From NCBI RefSeq assembly GCF_022346545.1, contig NZ_JAKRNU010000002.1, positions 248,001-312,000 of the forward strand: a stretch of DNA of 64,000 nucleotides, written 5' to 3'. This stretch comes from Sporosarcina sp. ACRSM. Its GTDB lineage: Bacteria; Bacillota; Bacilli; Bacillales_A; Planococcaceae. The notes under the pieces were generated by a model. That model did not search any database, had not been told where the DNA came from, and saw only the letters and a program-made list of their open reading frames with translations. Of this stretch, positions 45,486 through 53,694 are shown in pieces. Made by a program: the position numbers and the translations under genes. How positions within the stretch are numbered: position 1 is the stretch's first letter; each line of letters begins with the position of its first letter.

Positions 45486-45525
45486 AAAACCAGCCTGATC
45501 CAGTGTGGACAGGCTGGTTTTCTCT
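45486..45525. terminator. Bidirectional terminator after the 44824 gene
   Basis: AACCAGCCTG/CAGGCTGGTT with a 12-base loop, followed by TTCTCT. It also serves the convergent spore-protein gene. Confidence 0.85.
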
Positions 45526-45540
45526 CTGGGTAATAAATTT

Positions 45541-45675
45541 CTATTTTGTGTTTTTCTTTTTAGCCGCATTTTCCAGTTTGGATTTCGGCTCTGTTGCAAA
45601 TTCCGTATTCATATTGCCTTGGGGCGTCACACTCGACGCGTTTCTTCCTTTGTTCTGATTATTCTTCTTCGACAT
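45541..45675 (-). CDS. Gamma-type small acid-soluble spore protein (short)
   Basis: 44 residues, reading MSKKNNQNKGRNASSV..., with the hallmark NTEFATE motif of gamma SASP proteins, which store amino acids in the spore core, and a lysine-rich end. Classical SspE has two such repeats; this has one. ATG 45675 follows GGAGGTGGA; the longer frame to 45732 has no site. A SigG-like promoter lies upstream. Confidence 0.75.
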   Translation of the reverse strand: MSKKNNQNKGRNASSVTPQGNMNTEFATEPKSKLENAAKKKNTK

Positions 45676-45705
45676 TTCTCTCCACCTCCAGTTATCTTCG
45701 CATTG

Positions 45706-45735
45706 TAGTGTGTCCCGATCATCGCAAAGCAATTC
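45706..45735 (-). promoter_or_regulatory. Candidate forespore (SigG-type) promoter
   Basis: On the minus strand GAATTG, 17 bases, CACACTA; compare the SigG pattern GNATA-N18-CATNNTA. It lies 31 bases before the gamma SASP gene. The match is partial. Confidence 0.35.
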
Positions 45736-45848
45736 CTCATCATTGATTTCATAAACAATGGAAATTCATCAATTCATCCAACATAAAAATCAACACAAAG
45801 GGAATACTTAAAACAAATTGTGAAGGTGAGAGGAGTATTACGTTAAAC

Positions 45849-47513
45849 ATGGCGGACAATACATTATCGGTTTTCGCATTAGGCGGCATCAATGAAATCG
45901 GAAAAAATATGTATGTGTTACAATACGCGGATGATATCATCGTCATCGACTGCGGTTCTAAGTTTCCAGATGAAAGTACATTAGGCGTCGATTTGATCAT
46001 CCAAGATATATCGTATTTACAGGAAAACAGGGAAAAAATCCGGGCATTGATTGTGACACATGGACATGAAGACCATATCGGCGGCATCCCCTATTTGCTG
46101 AAACGACTGCCGATGCCCGTGTACGCAACCAGATTGACACTCGGCTTAATCCAAATAAAACTAAAAGAGCATGGGCTGCTTAGAAGTACGGAACTTGTAC
46201 AGCTTAATGCCGATTCGGATATAGAGCTCGGCACGATTAACACCACCTTTTTCAAAGTCAATCATAGTATTCCCGATTGTTTAGGAATCGCGTTTCAAAC
46301 ACCCGTAGGTACGGTCGTCCATACCGGCGATTTTAAGTTCGACTTAACGCCGATGAATGATGAATATCCCGATATTCATAAAATGGCTGAAATCGGAAAA
46401 AAAGGCGTTTTGCTTCTTTTATCGGAAAGCACGAATGCGGAACGGCCAGGTTTCACCCAATCTGAACGCGTAGTCGGCGACCATATCGAAGATGCTTTCC
46501 GTAAAGCCGATCAGAAAATATTCATCTCGACGTTCGCTTCCAACGTCCATCGTGTACAACAAGTTGTCGATGCCGCGCAAAAGACGAATCGAAAGCTGGC
46601 ATTGCTTGGCAGGAGTATGGTCAATGTCGTATCGGTTGCGGAAGAACTCGGCTATTTGACGATTCCTGAAGGCATGTTGATCGAAGCGCAGGAAATCAAC
46701 CGATTAGCACCGGAGAGGGTTGCCATTCTTTGTACGGGAAGTCAAGGTGAACCGATGGCGGCACTGTCACGTTTGGCCAGTTCCGCTTTTCGTGGCGTTT
46801 CCGTTTTACCTGGAGATACGATTATCGTTGCTGCGGGTCCAATACCTGGAAATGAAAAAGATGTTGCGCGTATCATCGATAACTTATATCGTTTGGGAGC
46901 TAAAGTCGTTTATGGATCCGGACAGACAACGGGCATGCACGTTTCCGGACACGCGCATCAGGAAGAACTGAAACTGATGCTCACATTGATGAAACCTACT
47001 TATTTCATTCCTATTCACGGGGAATACCGAATGCTGTACATGCATAAATTATTGGCCGAATCGGTAGGCGTTGATAGCGATAATATTTTCATCATCAACA
47101 ACGGGGATGTCGTCGATATTCAACAGGCTGTCGCTCGCCAAACCCGCAGTGTTGAAGCTGGAGAAGTTTTTGTTGACGGATTAGGAATTGGCGACGTAGG
47201 AAAAATCGTCTTGCGGGATCGTAAACTGCTATCCGAAGAAGGGATGCTCGTCATCATGGTGACATTGAACAAATCGAATCGCCAACTGATTACAGACCCG
47301 GATACCATTTCCCGCGGATTTGTCTTCGATCCCGATTCAGCGGATCTCATCAACGAAGTCAATCAGTTAGTCATGACAACCGCTGCCGAATGGCGAGATA
47401 CGGAAGCTAACTCCCGAAATTTGAAACGAAAGATCAAAAATGCGGTGGAGAAGATGTTGTATGCCCGCACAAAAAGAAGACCAATGATCCTTCCATTCAT
47501 TATTCAAATCTAA
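45849..47513 (+). CDS. Ribonuclease J
   Basis: 554-residue beta-lactamase-fold ribonuclease of the RNase J group, which matures and degrades mRNA 5' ends. Zinc site THGHEDHIGG, later VVHTGDFKFD; RNA-binding and C-terminal domain ending KRRPMILPFIIQI as in RNase J1. The sequence resembles J1 more than J2 but differs at several conserved spots (for example SGHAHQEE where J1 has SGHGGQEE). It may be a third, accessory paralogue (inference). ATG 45849 has GAGGAG 13 bases upstream, longer than usual. Confidence 0.92.
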   Translation: MADNTLSVFALGGINEIGKNMYVLQYADDIIVIDCGSKFPDESTLGVDLIIQDISYLQENREKIRALIVTHGHEDHIGGIPYLLKRLPMPVYATRLTLGLIQIKLKEHGLLRSTELVQLNADSDIELGTINTTFFKVNHSIPDCLGIAFQTPVGTVVHTGDFKFDLTPMNDEYPDIHKMAEIGKKGVLLLLSESTNAERPGFTQSERVVGDHIEDAFRKADQKIFISTFASNVHRVQQVVDAAQKTNRKLALLGRSMVNVVSVAEELGYLTIPEGMLIEAQEINRLAPERVAILCTGSQGEPMAALSRLASSAFRGVSVLPGDTIIVAAGPIPGNEKDVARIIDNLYRLGAKVVYGSGQTTGMHVSGHAHQEELKLMLTLMKPTYFIPIHGEYRMLYMHKLLAESVGVDSDNIFIINNGDVVDIQQAVARQTRSVEAGEVFVDGLGIGDVGKIVLRDRKLLSEEGMLVIMVTLNKSNRQLITDPDTISRGFVFDPDSADLINEVNQLVMTTAAEWRDTEANSRNLKRKIKNAVEKMLYARTKRRPMILPFIIQI

Positions 47514-47525
47514 CTGTTAAGTTGG

Positions 47526-47568
47526 AAAAACGGGTAAGGTGAAATTTCACCCTCCCCGTTTTTTTTTC
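47526..47568 (+). terminator. Terminator after RNase J
   Basis: AAAACGGG...CCCCGTTTTTTTT with the inner palindrome GGTGAAATTTCACC. Confidence 0.9.
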
Positions 47569-47640
47569 AATGGCCCTCCTATTCTTGCAATTGTGTATAC
47601 TAATAGTGTGAGAATGATCTTCTGAATGAGGATGTGGCTT

Positions 47641-48450
47641 ATGGATTCAAAAGAAAAACAACAGGAACTGGAAGTACTGGATGATGAAGAACTCCAAGCG
47701 TTGGTGTTAGAGGCACAACAAGAGGCTCTTTCTCCGGAAGGCCGTAAAAAAATGGAGAACAAATCCAGACGGCCATTTCCCAAATGGCTATTTTGGTTGA
47801 TTGCCATTGTCATGGTAGTAAATACATTTGTCGTGCTGTTCGAAGTATATTCGATTCCTGCCATTGAATTTGTCAAAACTTCCACACGATTATCTGCACA
47901 AGATGACATCGCTTCCTATAAAAAATCCGTTGTTGTCGTCAACACAGACGGCAGTAAAGGAACAGGGTTTGCTATTTCCAGTGAAGGGACGATCCTGACA
48001 AACTATCATGTGATTGAAGGAAATAACTCCGTCACGGTCTCGTTCCCAGAAGACGGACGATTTACAGCCAAAGTGGTCGAAACGTATCCGTCCATCGATT
48101 TAGCCGTGTTGGAAGTGAATGGGCAGGATCTCCCTTCATTGCAACTGGCTGAGGATACGCATATGACAGCCGATGATCCGGTTATCTTTATCGGTAATCC
48201 CTTGCGCTTCTCCGGCATCGCCAATGAAGGAACCCTTTTGGGAGAGATCCAGTTAAAAAATTGGGAAGAACCTGTTCGGATGATGGAAGCGCCTGTATAC
48301 CGAGGCAATAGTGGGAGCCCGCTCTTGAATAGTGAAGGCCAAGTGATCGGTGTCGTATTTGCTACATTGGATCACGAAGCACACGGACGCGTCGGATTAT
48401 TTGTGCCTATCGACTTATTTTACGAACAGCAACATTCGTACAAAAGATAA
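47641..48450 (+). CDS. Membrane-anchored trypsin-like serine protease
   Basis: 269 residues: charged cytoplasmic N-terminus, one membrane helix (WLFWLIAIVMVVNTFVVLF), then an S1C/HtrA-like protease domain with His in TNYHVIEG, Asp in SIDLAVLEV and Ser in GNSGSPLL. No PDZ domain follows, unlike HtrA. It probably acts on surface proteins. ATG 47641 follows GAGG at 9 bases; the ATG at 47626 is weaker. A terminator follows. Confidence 0.9.
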   Translation: MDSKEKQQELEVLDDEELQALVLEAQQEALSPEGRKKMENKSRRPFPKWLFWLIAIVMVVNTFVVLFEVYSIPAIEFVKTSTRLSAQDDIASYKKSVVVVNTDGSKGTGFAISSEGTILTNYHVIEGNNSVTVSFPEDGRFTAKVVETYPSIDLAVLEVNGQDLPSLQLAEDTHMTADDPVIFIGNPLRFSGIANEGTLLGEIQLKNWEEPVRMMEAPVYRGNSGSPLLNSEGQVIGVVFATLDHEAHGRVGLFVPIDLFYEQQHSYKR

Positions 48451-48453
48451 AGG

Positions 48454-48490
48454 AAAAGACCAGCATCTTGAGGTCCGTTGCTGGTCTTTA
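48454..48490 (+). terminator. Terminator after the serine protease gene
   Basis: AAAGACCAGCA/TGCTGGTCTTT with a 13-base loop directly after the stop. Confidence 0.85.
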
Positions 48491-48579
48491 AGCATTAAAT
48501 CGTTTTTGAAGTAACAGGATGGCATTCCCGCTCTTCGGTACCAGTCTTTTCTGTTTGCATTGCGCTTCCAAGATTGTTC

Positions 48580-48894
48580 TCACTTCAGGACGATAGAGGT
48601 TTCATATTGTTTATGTAAATCCTTCAAAGCCGCAATAATAGCATTTCCCGCTTTCCCCAAATAATGATGCCGCACACTCTCCACCGGCCCTTCAATGCCA
48701 TTTTGTAAGCTATGCCCTTTCAATAATTGCTGCACAAACTCTTGTCCATGGACCGTTGCTAGCGTACAGCTTGCGGAAACGATTACAGCATACTGCTTAT
48801 CGATCTCTGCAGTAATGGTCAATGTTTCGTACATATTTTGTGCTGCCATTCCGGACGGCAGTCTTGAATGCCCCGCTAAAAAAATTGTGTTCAT
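48580..48894 (-). CDS. DUF3870 family protein
   Basis: 104 residues matching DUF3870: AGHSRLPSGMAAQNMYETLT at the N-terminus, VSASCTLATVHGQEFVQQLL, and GKAGNAIIAALKDLHKQYE near the end. The function is unknown. GATGAGGAGC precedes the ATG. It stands alone. Confidence 0.82.
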   Translation of the reverse strand: MNTIFLAGHSRLPSGMAAQNMYETLTITAEIDKQYAVIVSASCTLATVHGQEFVQQLLKGHSLQNGIEGPVESVRHHYLGKAGNAIIAALKDLHKQYETSIVLK

Positions 48895-49051
48895 CGCTCC
48901 TCATCCCCCTTTTCTTCAAGTTCTTTCACAACATTACGTTTAAATTACTATTTCCACAAAACTAAATATAACCCTTCTTTCGAATATTGCGTGCACAAGA
49001 AGATTATAGCATAATTTGACAGTTAGAAGTCACTCCCTGATTAATAATAAA

Positions 49052-49089
49052 AAACAAACCAGTCATTTTCATCTATGACTGATTTGTTT
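49052..49089. terminator. 15-bp hairpin
   Basis: AAACAAACCAGTCAT pairs with ATGACTGATTTGTTT (one mismatch) around an 8-base loop; A run on one side. It fits a terminator for the tiny minus-strand frame at 49111. Confidence 0.6.
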
Positions 49090-49110
49090 CATTTGTAAGT
49101 TTTTTTGCTT

Positions 49111-49191
49111 TTAAATCATAATGGTGGTGATCAGAATGCCCAATCCAATCCCGACGACAATCGCAGCCGCATAGTAAATTCCCCGTTTCAA
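49111..49191 (-). CDS. Possible 26-residue single-helix membrane peptide
   Basis: TTG-initiated frame reading KRGIYYAAAIVVGIGLGILI and ending TTIMI, a basic start followed by one membrane helix. AAAGGA lies 7 bases upstream, and a terminator-like hairpin follows the stop by 22 bases. No family recognised; support comes only from composition and signals. Confidence 0.35.
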   Translation of the reverse strand: MKRGIYYAAAIVVGIGLGILITTIMI

Positions 49192-49287
49192 TCCTCCATC
49201 CTTTCTAGTGGTTGGTAGTACAGTTTATTGGAGAAAGGCGGATAATATACGGGAATTATTTCATTGTGGTTGCAAACATACAATCAT

Positions 49288-50346
49288 TTAATGCTTCTCT
49301 AGATTGAAAGGAATGCTTTCTAAATTTTCGCCATCTGCATCCATTTGATAGAGTTGATAATCCGCCTTCCGTTTCCCGAATTGTTTATCGACCATAAAAT
49401 AGACTTTGCCATTTTGTGGACTGATCATGGGGTGACTTGTATGTTGTTTTAAATAGGTCAGTTGTTTTTCCTCACCATTATTCCAATCGTAATAAAACAA
49501 TTCATACTCATAGATGCCTTCTGACCCTGTTTGACTCACCGATTGAAAAATCATGGAATGGCGATCCGGCATGATCACAAAATCATAAATATCCTTCTCC
49601 CAGTCATTGTTGCTCACAACCGATAGGTCATCAGGGGCATCCAATGGAATTTGAAAAACTTTTTGCTTCATCTCAAACGTATCCTCCGCCGTTTCTACAT
49701 GCGCATCATCAGGCATTTGCACATAGGCCATTTTCCCGTCCGGTGAAATTTTCAACGAGCGCATTGAGTATTTGGACAACTCCGTGAACTGCTGACGCGA
49801 TTGATTGGAAATCCGATAACTAAACAGATCGAACTCATGAGGATGTGCACTTGCAATCGGGGAATAATTTTCAAAAGTCCCGGCACGCAAATAAAACAAC
49901 ATATCTTCGTTTTGCGGATCAAAGGCAAGTTCAGTCAGAAGCGCAAGATCTGTAAAAAGTTTTTCGGATGTCAGTGTTACAAGGGACAACAGATGGACTG
50001 AACTTTCCATGTCCGATTGGACGTCTTTATTTGCCGATACGAACGCAAGCGAAGAACCGTCCGGCTTAAAGACGATATCGAGTATCGATTGTTCTGTATC
50101 CAACTGCAAGACCGGATTATCAAATGTTTCTTCAGCATGCTTCAGATAGATGCCTGCTTTTCCCTTATCATATGCGACATAAGCGATTGTACCGTTAGCA
50201 GAAACATCAAAGATCGGCGTAAGTCCTTGTTGCTTTTCATCTTCAGACTTTTGGAAAACAAAACCGAGAAGAATGAGAAGAACCGTGATTGCCAAGATCG
50301 GGATCAGGAGCAAAACGATGGGCTTCCGTATTTTAATTTTATTCAT
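49288..50346 (-). CDS. Membrane-anchored TolB/WD40-like beta-propeller protein
   Basis: 352 residues: one N-terminal membrane helix (IVLLLIPILAITVLLILLGF), then repeated propeller blades with motifs such as IVFKPDGSSLAFVS, LKISPDGKMAYVQM and MISPQNGKVYFMV. It probably faces outward and may be a sensor or scaffold. ATG 50346 shares a base with the stop of the upstream HAAS gene (TGATG) and has GGAGGG upstream. It is the third gene of the padR operon. Confidence 0.8.
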   Translation of the reverse strand: MNKIKIRKPIVLLLIPILAITVLLILLGFVFQKSEDEKQQGLTPIFDVSANGTIAYVAYDKGKAGIYLKHAEETFDNPVLQLDTEQSILDIVFKPDGSSLAFVSANKDVQSDMESSVHLLSLVTLTSEKLFTDLALLTELAFDPQNEDMLFYLRAGTFENYSPIASAHPHEFDLFSYRISNQSRQQFTELSKYSMRSLKISPDGKMAYVQMPDDAHVETAEDTFEMKQKVFQIPLDAPDDLSVVSNNDWEKDIYDFVIMPDRHSMIFQSVSQTGSEGIYEYELFYYDWNNGEEKQLTYLKQHTSHPMISPQNGKVYFMVDKQFGKRKADYQLYQMDADGENLESIPFNLEKH

Positions 50347-51218
50347 CAAATGATCCCTCCAAACCACCAAAACACTAACGCCAAGACGACGATAAAAGGA
50401 AGCAGCGCTACCATATACGCACTTTTCTTCTTTTCCTTAGATAATAAGATTATTTGAACGATATAAGCAATGATCCAAATGAGTAAAGGCAAAAGGAAAA
50501 GCAGGATACGCGGATTAAATTCGCCCGTTGAAAATGCAAGAAATGCCCAAAGAAAAAACAATGTTGCACTAGTGATGAAAATCCCCCACGTTATATTCAA
50601 CGCATGAATAATCATCACTTGCTTCTTTAACTTTTGCTTCCTCGTTCGGTAATCAAAAATCGTTGTGCGATAAACAAGGGCAATCGTCAGCAGTAAAATT
50701 CCCCATGCCAAAAAGGTCAAAGGGGCCGCAATCGCAGCATCTACACTGGAGGCGAATCCGGCGCCTAGTAGATAGATGAACAGATGAATAAGCAGAAGGC
50801 TATTGATCCAAGCACGTCTATTCAAAAAAGATATCGGTTGCAAGGAAAAAACCAATAAGCAAACACTGACAGATACGGATAGAAGAAGCCAAGTGATCAA
50901 AGCATCCCCTTCCACCACTAATTGACTAATATAAACCGCAAACGAAAAAAGAAGCGAGGCAATCACTAATGCCAACAACATCTGTTTACGGTATGGAAAC
51001 ATCGCCTGCTGAATTTGGCTACCAATCTGTTTTTCATCGCCAAAACTGGCCATAGCCTTGCACTCCGCCTCTTGTTCGGAATAGCCTTCCCTCAGCAATG
51101 CTGCATAGGATAATTCCAAGTGAACAAGTAATTCCTCATATAAATCTTCTTTTTCATCCAATGGTGCATCAGTTTGCTGTACGATATTATCGACGAAACG
51201 GTGAAATGCCGAATTCAT
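50346..51218 (-). CDS. HAAS-domain membrane protein
   Basis: 290 residues. An N-terminal helical HAAS domain (LDEKEDLYEELLVHLELSYA, then GYSEQEAECKAMASFGDEKQ) is followed by about eight membrane segments. HAAS proteins are usually paired with a PadR regulator in an operon, as here. ATG 51218 has GGAGGG upstream and overlaps the padR stop by 4 bases. Function unknown. Confidence 0.85.
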   Translation of the reverse strand: MNSAFHRFVDNIVQQTDAPLDEKEDLYEELLVHLELSYAALLREGYSEQEAECKAMASFGDEKQIGSQIQQAMFPYRKQMLLALVIASLLFSFAVYISQLVVEGDALITWLLLSVSVSVCLLVFSLQPISFLNRRAWINSLLLIHLFIYLLGAGFASSVDAAIAAPLTFLAWGILLLTIALVYRTTIFDYRTRKQKLKKQVMIIHALNITWGIFITSATLFFLWAFLAFSTGEFNPRILLFLLPLLIWIIAYIVQIILLSKEKKKSAYMVALLPFIVVLALVFWWFGGII

Positions 51219-51538
51219 ATCAATCCCTCCGAACTTCTGCGGACGAGCGCATCCATCCATTTCCAATTTTCACGTTTGTGATCAAGCGCTTGTTTGCCCG
51301 CATCCGTAATATGATAATACTTCCTCCTTCCGCTGTCCGTCAGATGCCAATAAGATTCGATCCACTCTTTTTTCTCCAACCTTTTCAAGGCGGCATAGAG
51401 AGTGCCTTCGCTCATCTCATACGTGTCCTCACTCAACTGTTTCATGATCTGAATCATCTCGTACCCATACATATCACGCTGTTGTATAAGGGATAGTAAC
51501 AGAAGATCGATACTCCCTTTCATCATTTCCTTATCCAT
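51215..51538 (-). CDS. PadR-family transcriptional regulator
   Basis: 107 residues with the PadR winged helix (MKGSIDLLLLSLIQQRDMYG, YEMIQIM, EGTLYAALKRLEKKEWIESY). Heads a three-gene operon with a HAAS-domain membrane protein and a propeller protein; it most likely represses that operon. GGAGGGG precedes the ATG. Confidence 0.93.
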   Translation of the reverse strand: MDKEMMKGSIDLLLLSLIQQRDMYGYEMIQIMKQLSEDTYEMSEGTLYAALKRLEKKEWIESYWHLTDSGRRKYYHITDAGKQALDHKRENWKWMDALVRRSSEGLI

Positions 51539-51611
51539 CCAACCCCTCCATATTCTTGTTAGCTATAGCTTACTACGATGTACCTCGTATTACAAGGGTT
51601 ATAGAAAGCCA

Positions 51612-51658
51612 TAATAAAACACCCCAAAAGTTAGATTTTGACTCTAACTTTCGGGGTG
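51612..51658 (-). terminator. Terminator upstream of padR
   Basis: CACCCCAAAAGTTAGA pairs with TCTAACTTTCGGGGTG (one mismatch) and is followed on the minus strand by TTTTATT. It would end transcripts coming from the monooxygenase/Dabb genes. Confidence 0.85.
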
Positions 51659-51725
51659 CATATCACGAAGGTGGTTTTCCCGTGCCTACTATGCCAACAT
51701 TTTCAATCATGATAGGTTCATTTTA

Positions 51726-51918
51726 TCAATTACGCCTCGGCGTAATTGCGTCCAGATTTTGAATCGAGCTTGCTCGATTAACTCCTTTCAAAATCTGTGA
51801 CATCCGCCGGAGGCTTAACTTGAATCAGCAGGGAGTTTGGACTCCCTCTGATTCAAATGTCTTCTGGCATTCATCCCGCCACTTATGGAAGTGGGGGACT
51901 TCTGCTGAATCAAGTTAA
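51726..51918 (+). repeat. Dispersed structured repeat, copy 3
   Basis: The first 91 bases are identical to copy 1. The terminal domain is closed by TTAACTTGAATCAGCAG (51815-51831) and CTGCTGAATCAAGTTAA (51902-51918), 16 of 17 pairs. An alternative hairpin pairs TTGAATCAG (51820-51828) with CTGATTCAA (51848-51856), with GGGAGT/ACTCCC inside it. A CCACTT/AAGTGG hairpin follows. The distal arm contains the stop codon of the Dabb gene. Confidence 0.85.
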
Positions 51919-52208
51919 AGCTCAAAATCCACAATTATACTATCGACTAAACCGATTTCTTTTGCATAGGCCAAAACCTCTTGGTGCATCGGGTGTGGAC
52001 CGTATTGTTCCAAAGCATACCCACTTTCAAAACGAACGGTTAAGCCGACTTGATAGCCTTGATTTCGCTTGGAGAAATTATGCCCCTGTTGGATATCTAC
52101 AATTCCCGGGATCCACTCTCTCAATCTTTTCGTTCTATAAATAAGCTCATCGATTTGCTCCAGCTTCGTTCCAGTTGAAAATTTCAGCAGAACGATATGC
52201 TCAAGCAT
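51915..52208 (-). CDS. Dabb-fold (stress-responsive alpha/beta barrel) protein
   Basis: 97 residues: MLEHIVLLKFSTGTKLEQID at the start and VRFESGYALEQYGPHPMHQE later, as in the Dabb family of dimeric ferredoxin-like barrels. It overlaps the upstream FAD monooxygenase gene by 8 bases, suggesting a joint catabolic role. Its stop codon lies inside the end of repeat copy 3. Confidence 0.88.
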   Translation of the reverse strand: MLEHIVLLKFSTGTKLEQIDELIYRTKRLREWIPGIVDIQQGHNFSKRNQGYQVGLTVRFESGYALEQYGPHPMHQEVLAYAKEIGLVDSIIVDFEL

Positions 52209-53454
52209 GTTGATGCCTATTTAACGTTTGCTGATGGAATCCAGCAATCTGTTTGTATTGATCGGAAATATCTTCCAACTCCTGTTGTGAAATAATGTCA
52301 TGGACATGATCAAATCCCAGGGGTGCACGCTCCTCCGCGATTTGCATAACGACTTCCGGCCCGTTTTTCCGATTGCTTTCCACAATGGAAGCAGTCGGTT
52401 GAAGACGTGCTTCTTCATAGGCACGCAGTGCAAGTTCCACATCCTTTTCTTGTTGAAATGCCTCTCCTAACGCATCGGCATCGAGAATTGCCTGAGATGC
52501 GCCATTCGAGCCAATTGGATACATCGGATGGGCCGCATCACCAAGGAGTGTTATTTTTCCAAACGTCCATTGAGGCAATGGATCACGGTCAATCATCGGA
52601 AAGGCATAGACGGTCTCTGTTTTCTCAATGAGTTCCGGAACATTCAACCAACCAAAATCCCATTCCGAAAAGGACGGTGCAAATATTGCTTTATCGACTT
52701 TTTCGTTCCAGTCACTTTTGGGTGGTACATCTCCCCCGACATGCAGTTCGGCAATCCAGTTAATCAACGCCTCGCCCGTGTGACTAGTTTTCGGTGTGAC
52801 AGGATACGCTACAAATTTTTGATCTTGAAAACCGGCCATGATCATCGAACGCTCCGTTAGAAATGGCTCGTCTTCTGTAATGCCTCTCCATAAAATTCTT
52901 CCACTAAACTTTGGTAAGCCTTCGTCCGGATAGAAGTGCTTTCGCACATTTGAATGGATACCGTCCGCACCAATCATCACATCTGCTTGATATGAACCTA
53001 GCTTTTCATTCGTTTTCCGATTGATAAAGTGCGCCTCCACACCATCATCTGTCGATTGGAATGATTCGAGATGATGTCCCGTGATAACGGATTCTTCGCC
53101 GATACGATCTATTACCGCCTGCAACAGCATCATTTGCAATCGGCCACGGTGAATGGAATATTGCGGCCAAAGATAGCCTGCTTCCAACCCTCTCGCTTCC
53201 TGCCAGATTCTCTGGCCGTATTTATTGACATACAATAGTTCCCCAGTCGGCAACCCAATTTCCGACAGTTCCTTTTCAAGCCCTAAATTTGTCAAAATTC
53301 GGACAGCATGTGGTAAGAGATTAATCCCGACACCGAGTGGTTTAATCTCGGAAACACTTTCAAAAACTTTCACTGACATGCCTGTCCGGTGAAGTGTGAG
53401 AGCCGTAATGAGACCCCCGATTCCCCCTCCTATGATCATTGCATTTCTCGTCAT
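52201..53454 (-). CDS. FAD-dependent aromatic-ring monooxygenase
   Basis: 417 residues of the p-hydroxybenzoate-hydroxylase class: GGGIGG dinucleotide motif at the N-terminus, GADGIHSNVRKHF in the middle and GDAAHPMYPIGSNGASQAI for the FAD ribityl. Such enzymes hydroxylate salicylate, 3-hydroxybenzoate or 6-hydroxynicotinate using NAD(P)H and oxygen. ATG 53454 follows GGAGG at 8 bases. It lies just downstream of the molybdenum-hydroxylase operon, so a heterocyclic product is a possible substrate (inference). Confidence 0.9.
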   Translation of the reverse strand: MTRNAMIIGGGIGGLITALTLHRTGMSVKVFESVSEIKPLGVGINLLPHAVRILTNLGLEKELSEIGLPTGELLYVNKYGQRIWQEARGLEAGYLWPQYSIHRGRLQMMLLQAVIDRIGEESVITGHHLESFQSTDDGVEAHFINRKTNEKLGSYQADVMIGADGIHSNVRKHFYPDEGLPKFSGRILWRGITEDEPFLTERSMIMAGFQDQKFVAYPVTPKTSHTGEALINWIAELHVGGDVPPKSDWNEKVDKAIFAPSFSEWDFGWLNVPELIEKTETVYAFPMIDRDPLPQWTFGKITLLGDAAHPMYPIGSNGASQAILDADALGEAFQQEKDVELALRAYEEARLQPTASIVESNRKNGPEVVMQIAEERAPLGFDHVHDIISQQELEDISDQYKQIAGFHQQTLNRHQHA

Positions 53455-53625
53455 TGTCTCTTCCTCCATTCGATCATTTCATTTCTATGTATAGAAAGCG
53501 GTTTCCTCTTTGTTCATTTTAGAGCATTCTTGATCTAGAATCCATTCTAATTTTCAGTTAAGACGAATACTTCCGACATTTCTTCAAATTATGTGCATAT
53601 CAGATATTCAGATCACTTTCTATAA

Positions 53626-53694
53626 AAATAAAAAAGCATCTCTTCCTTGTGAGCAGGAATCGCTTGAAATAATTCCTGGTCAGAAGAGATGCTT
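53626..53694 (-). terminator. Terminator of the Mo-hydroxylase/pxp operon
   Basis: AAGCATCTCTTC/GAAGAGATGCTT outer stem and CAGGAAT-type inner stem, then TTTTTTATTTTT on the minus strand. It overlaps the last codons of the MobA-like gene. Confidence 0.85.

Larger units (their letters stand above)
48895..49287. other. Intergenic region with a hairpin and a possible tiny gene
   Basis: Contains the hairpin at 49052-49089 and the 26-codon frame at 49111-49191. Nothing else is supported. Confidence 0.5.
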
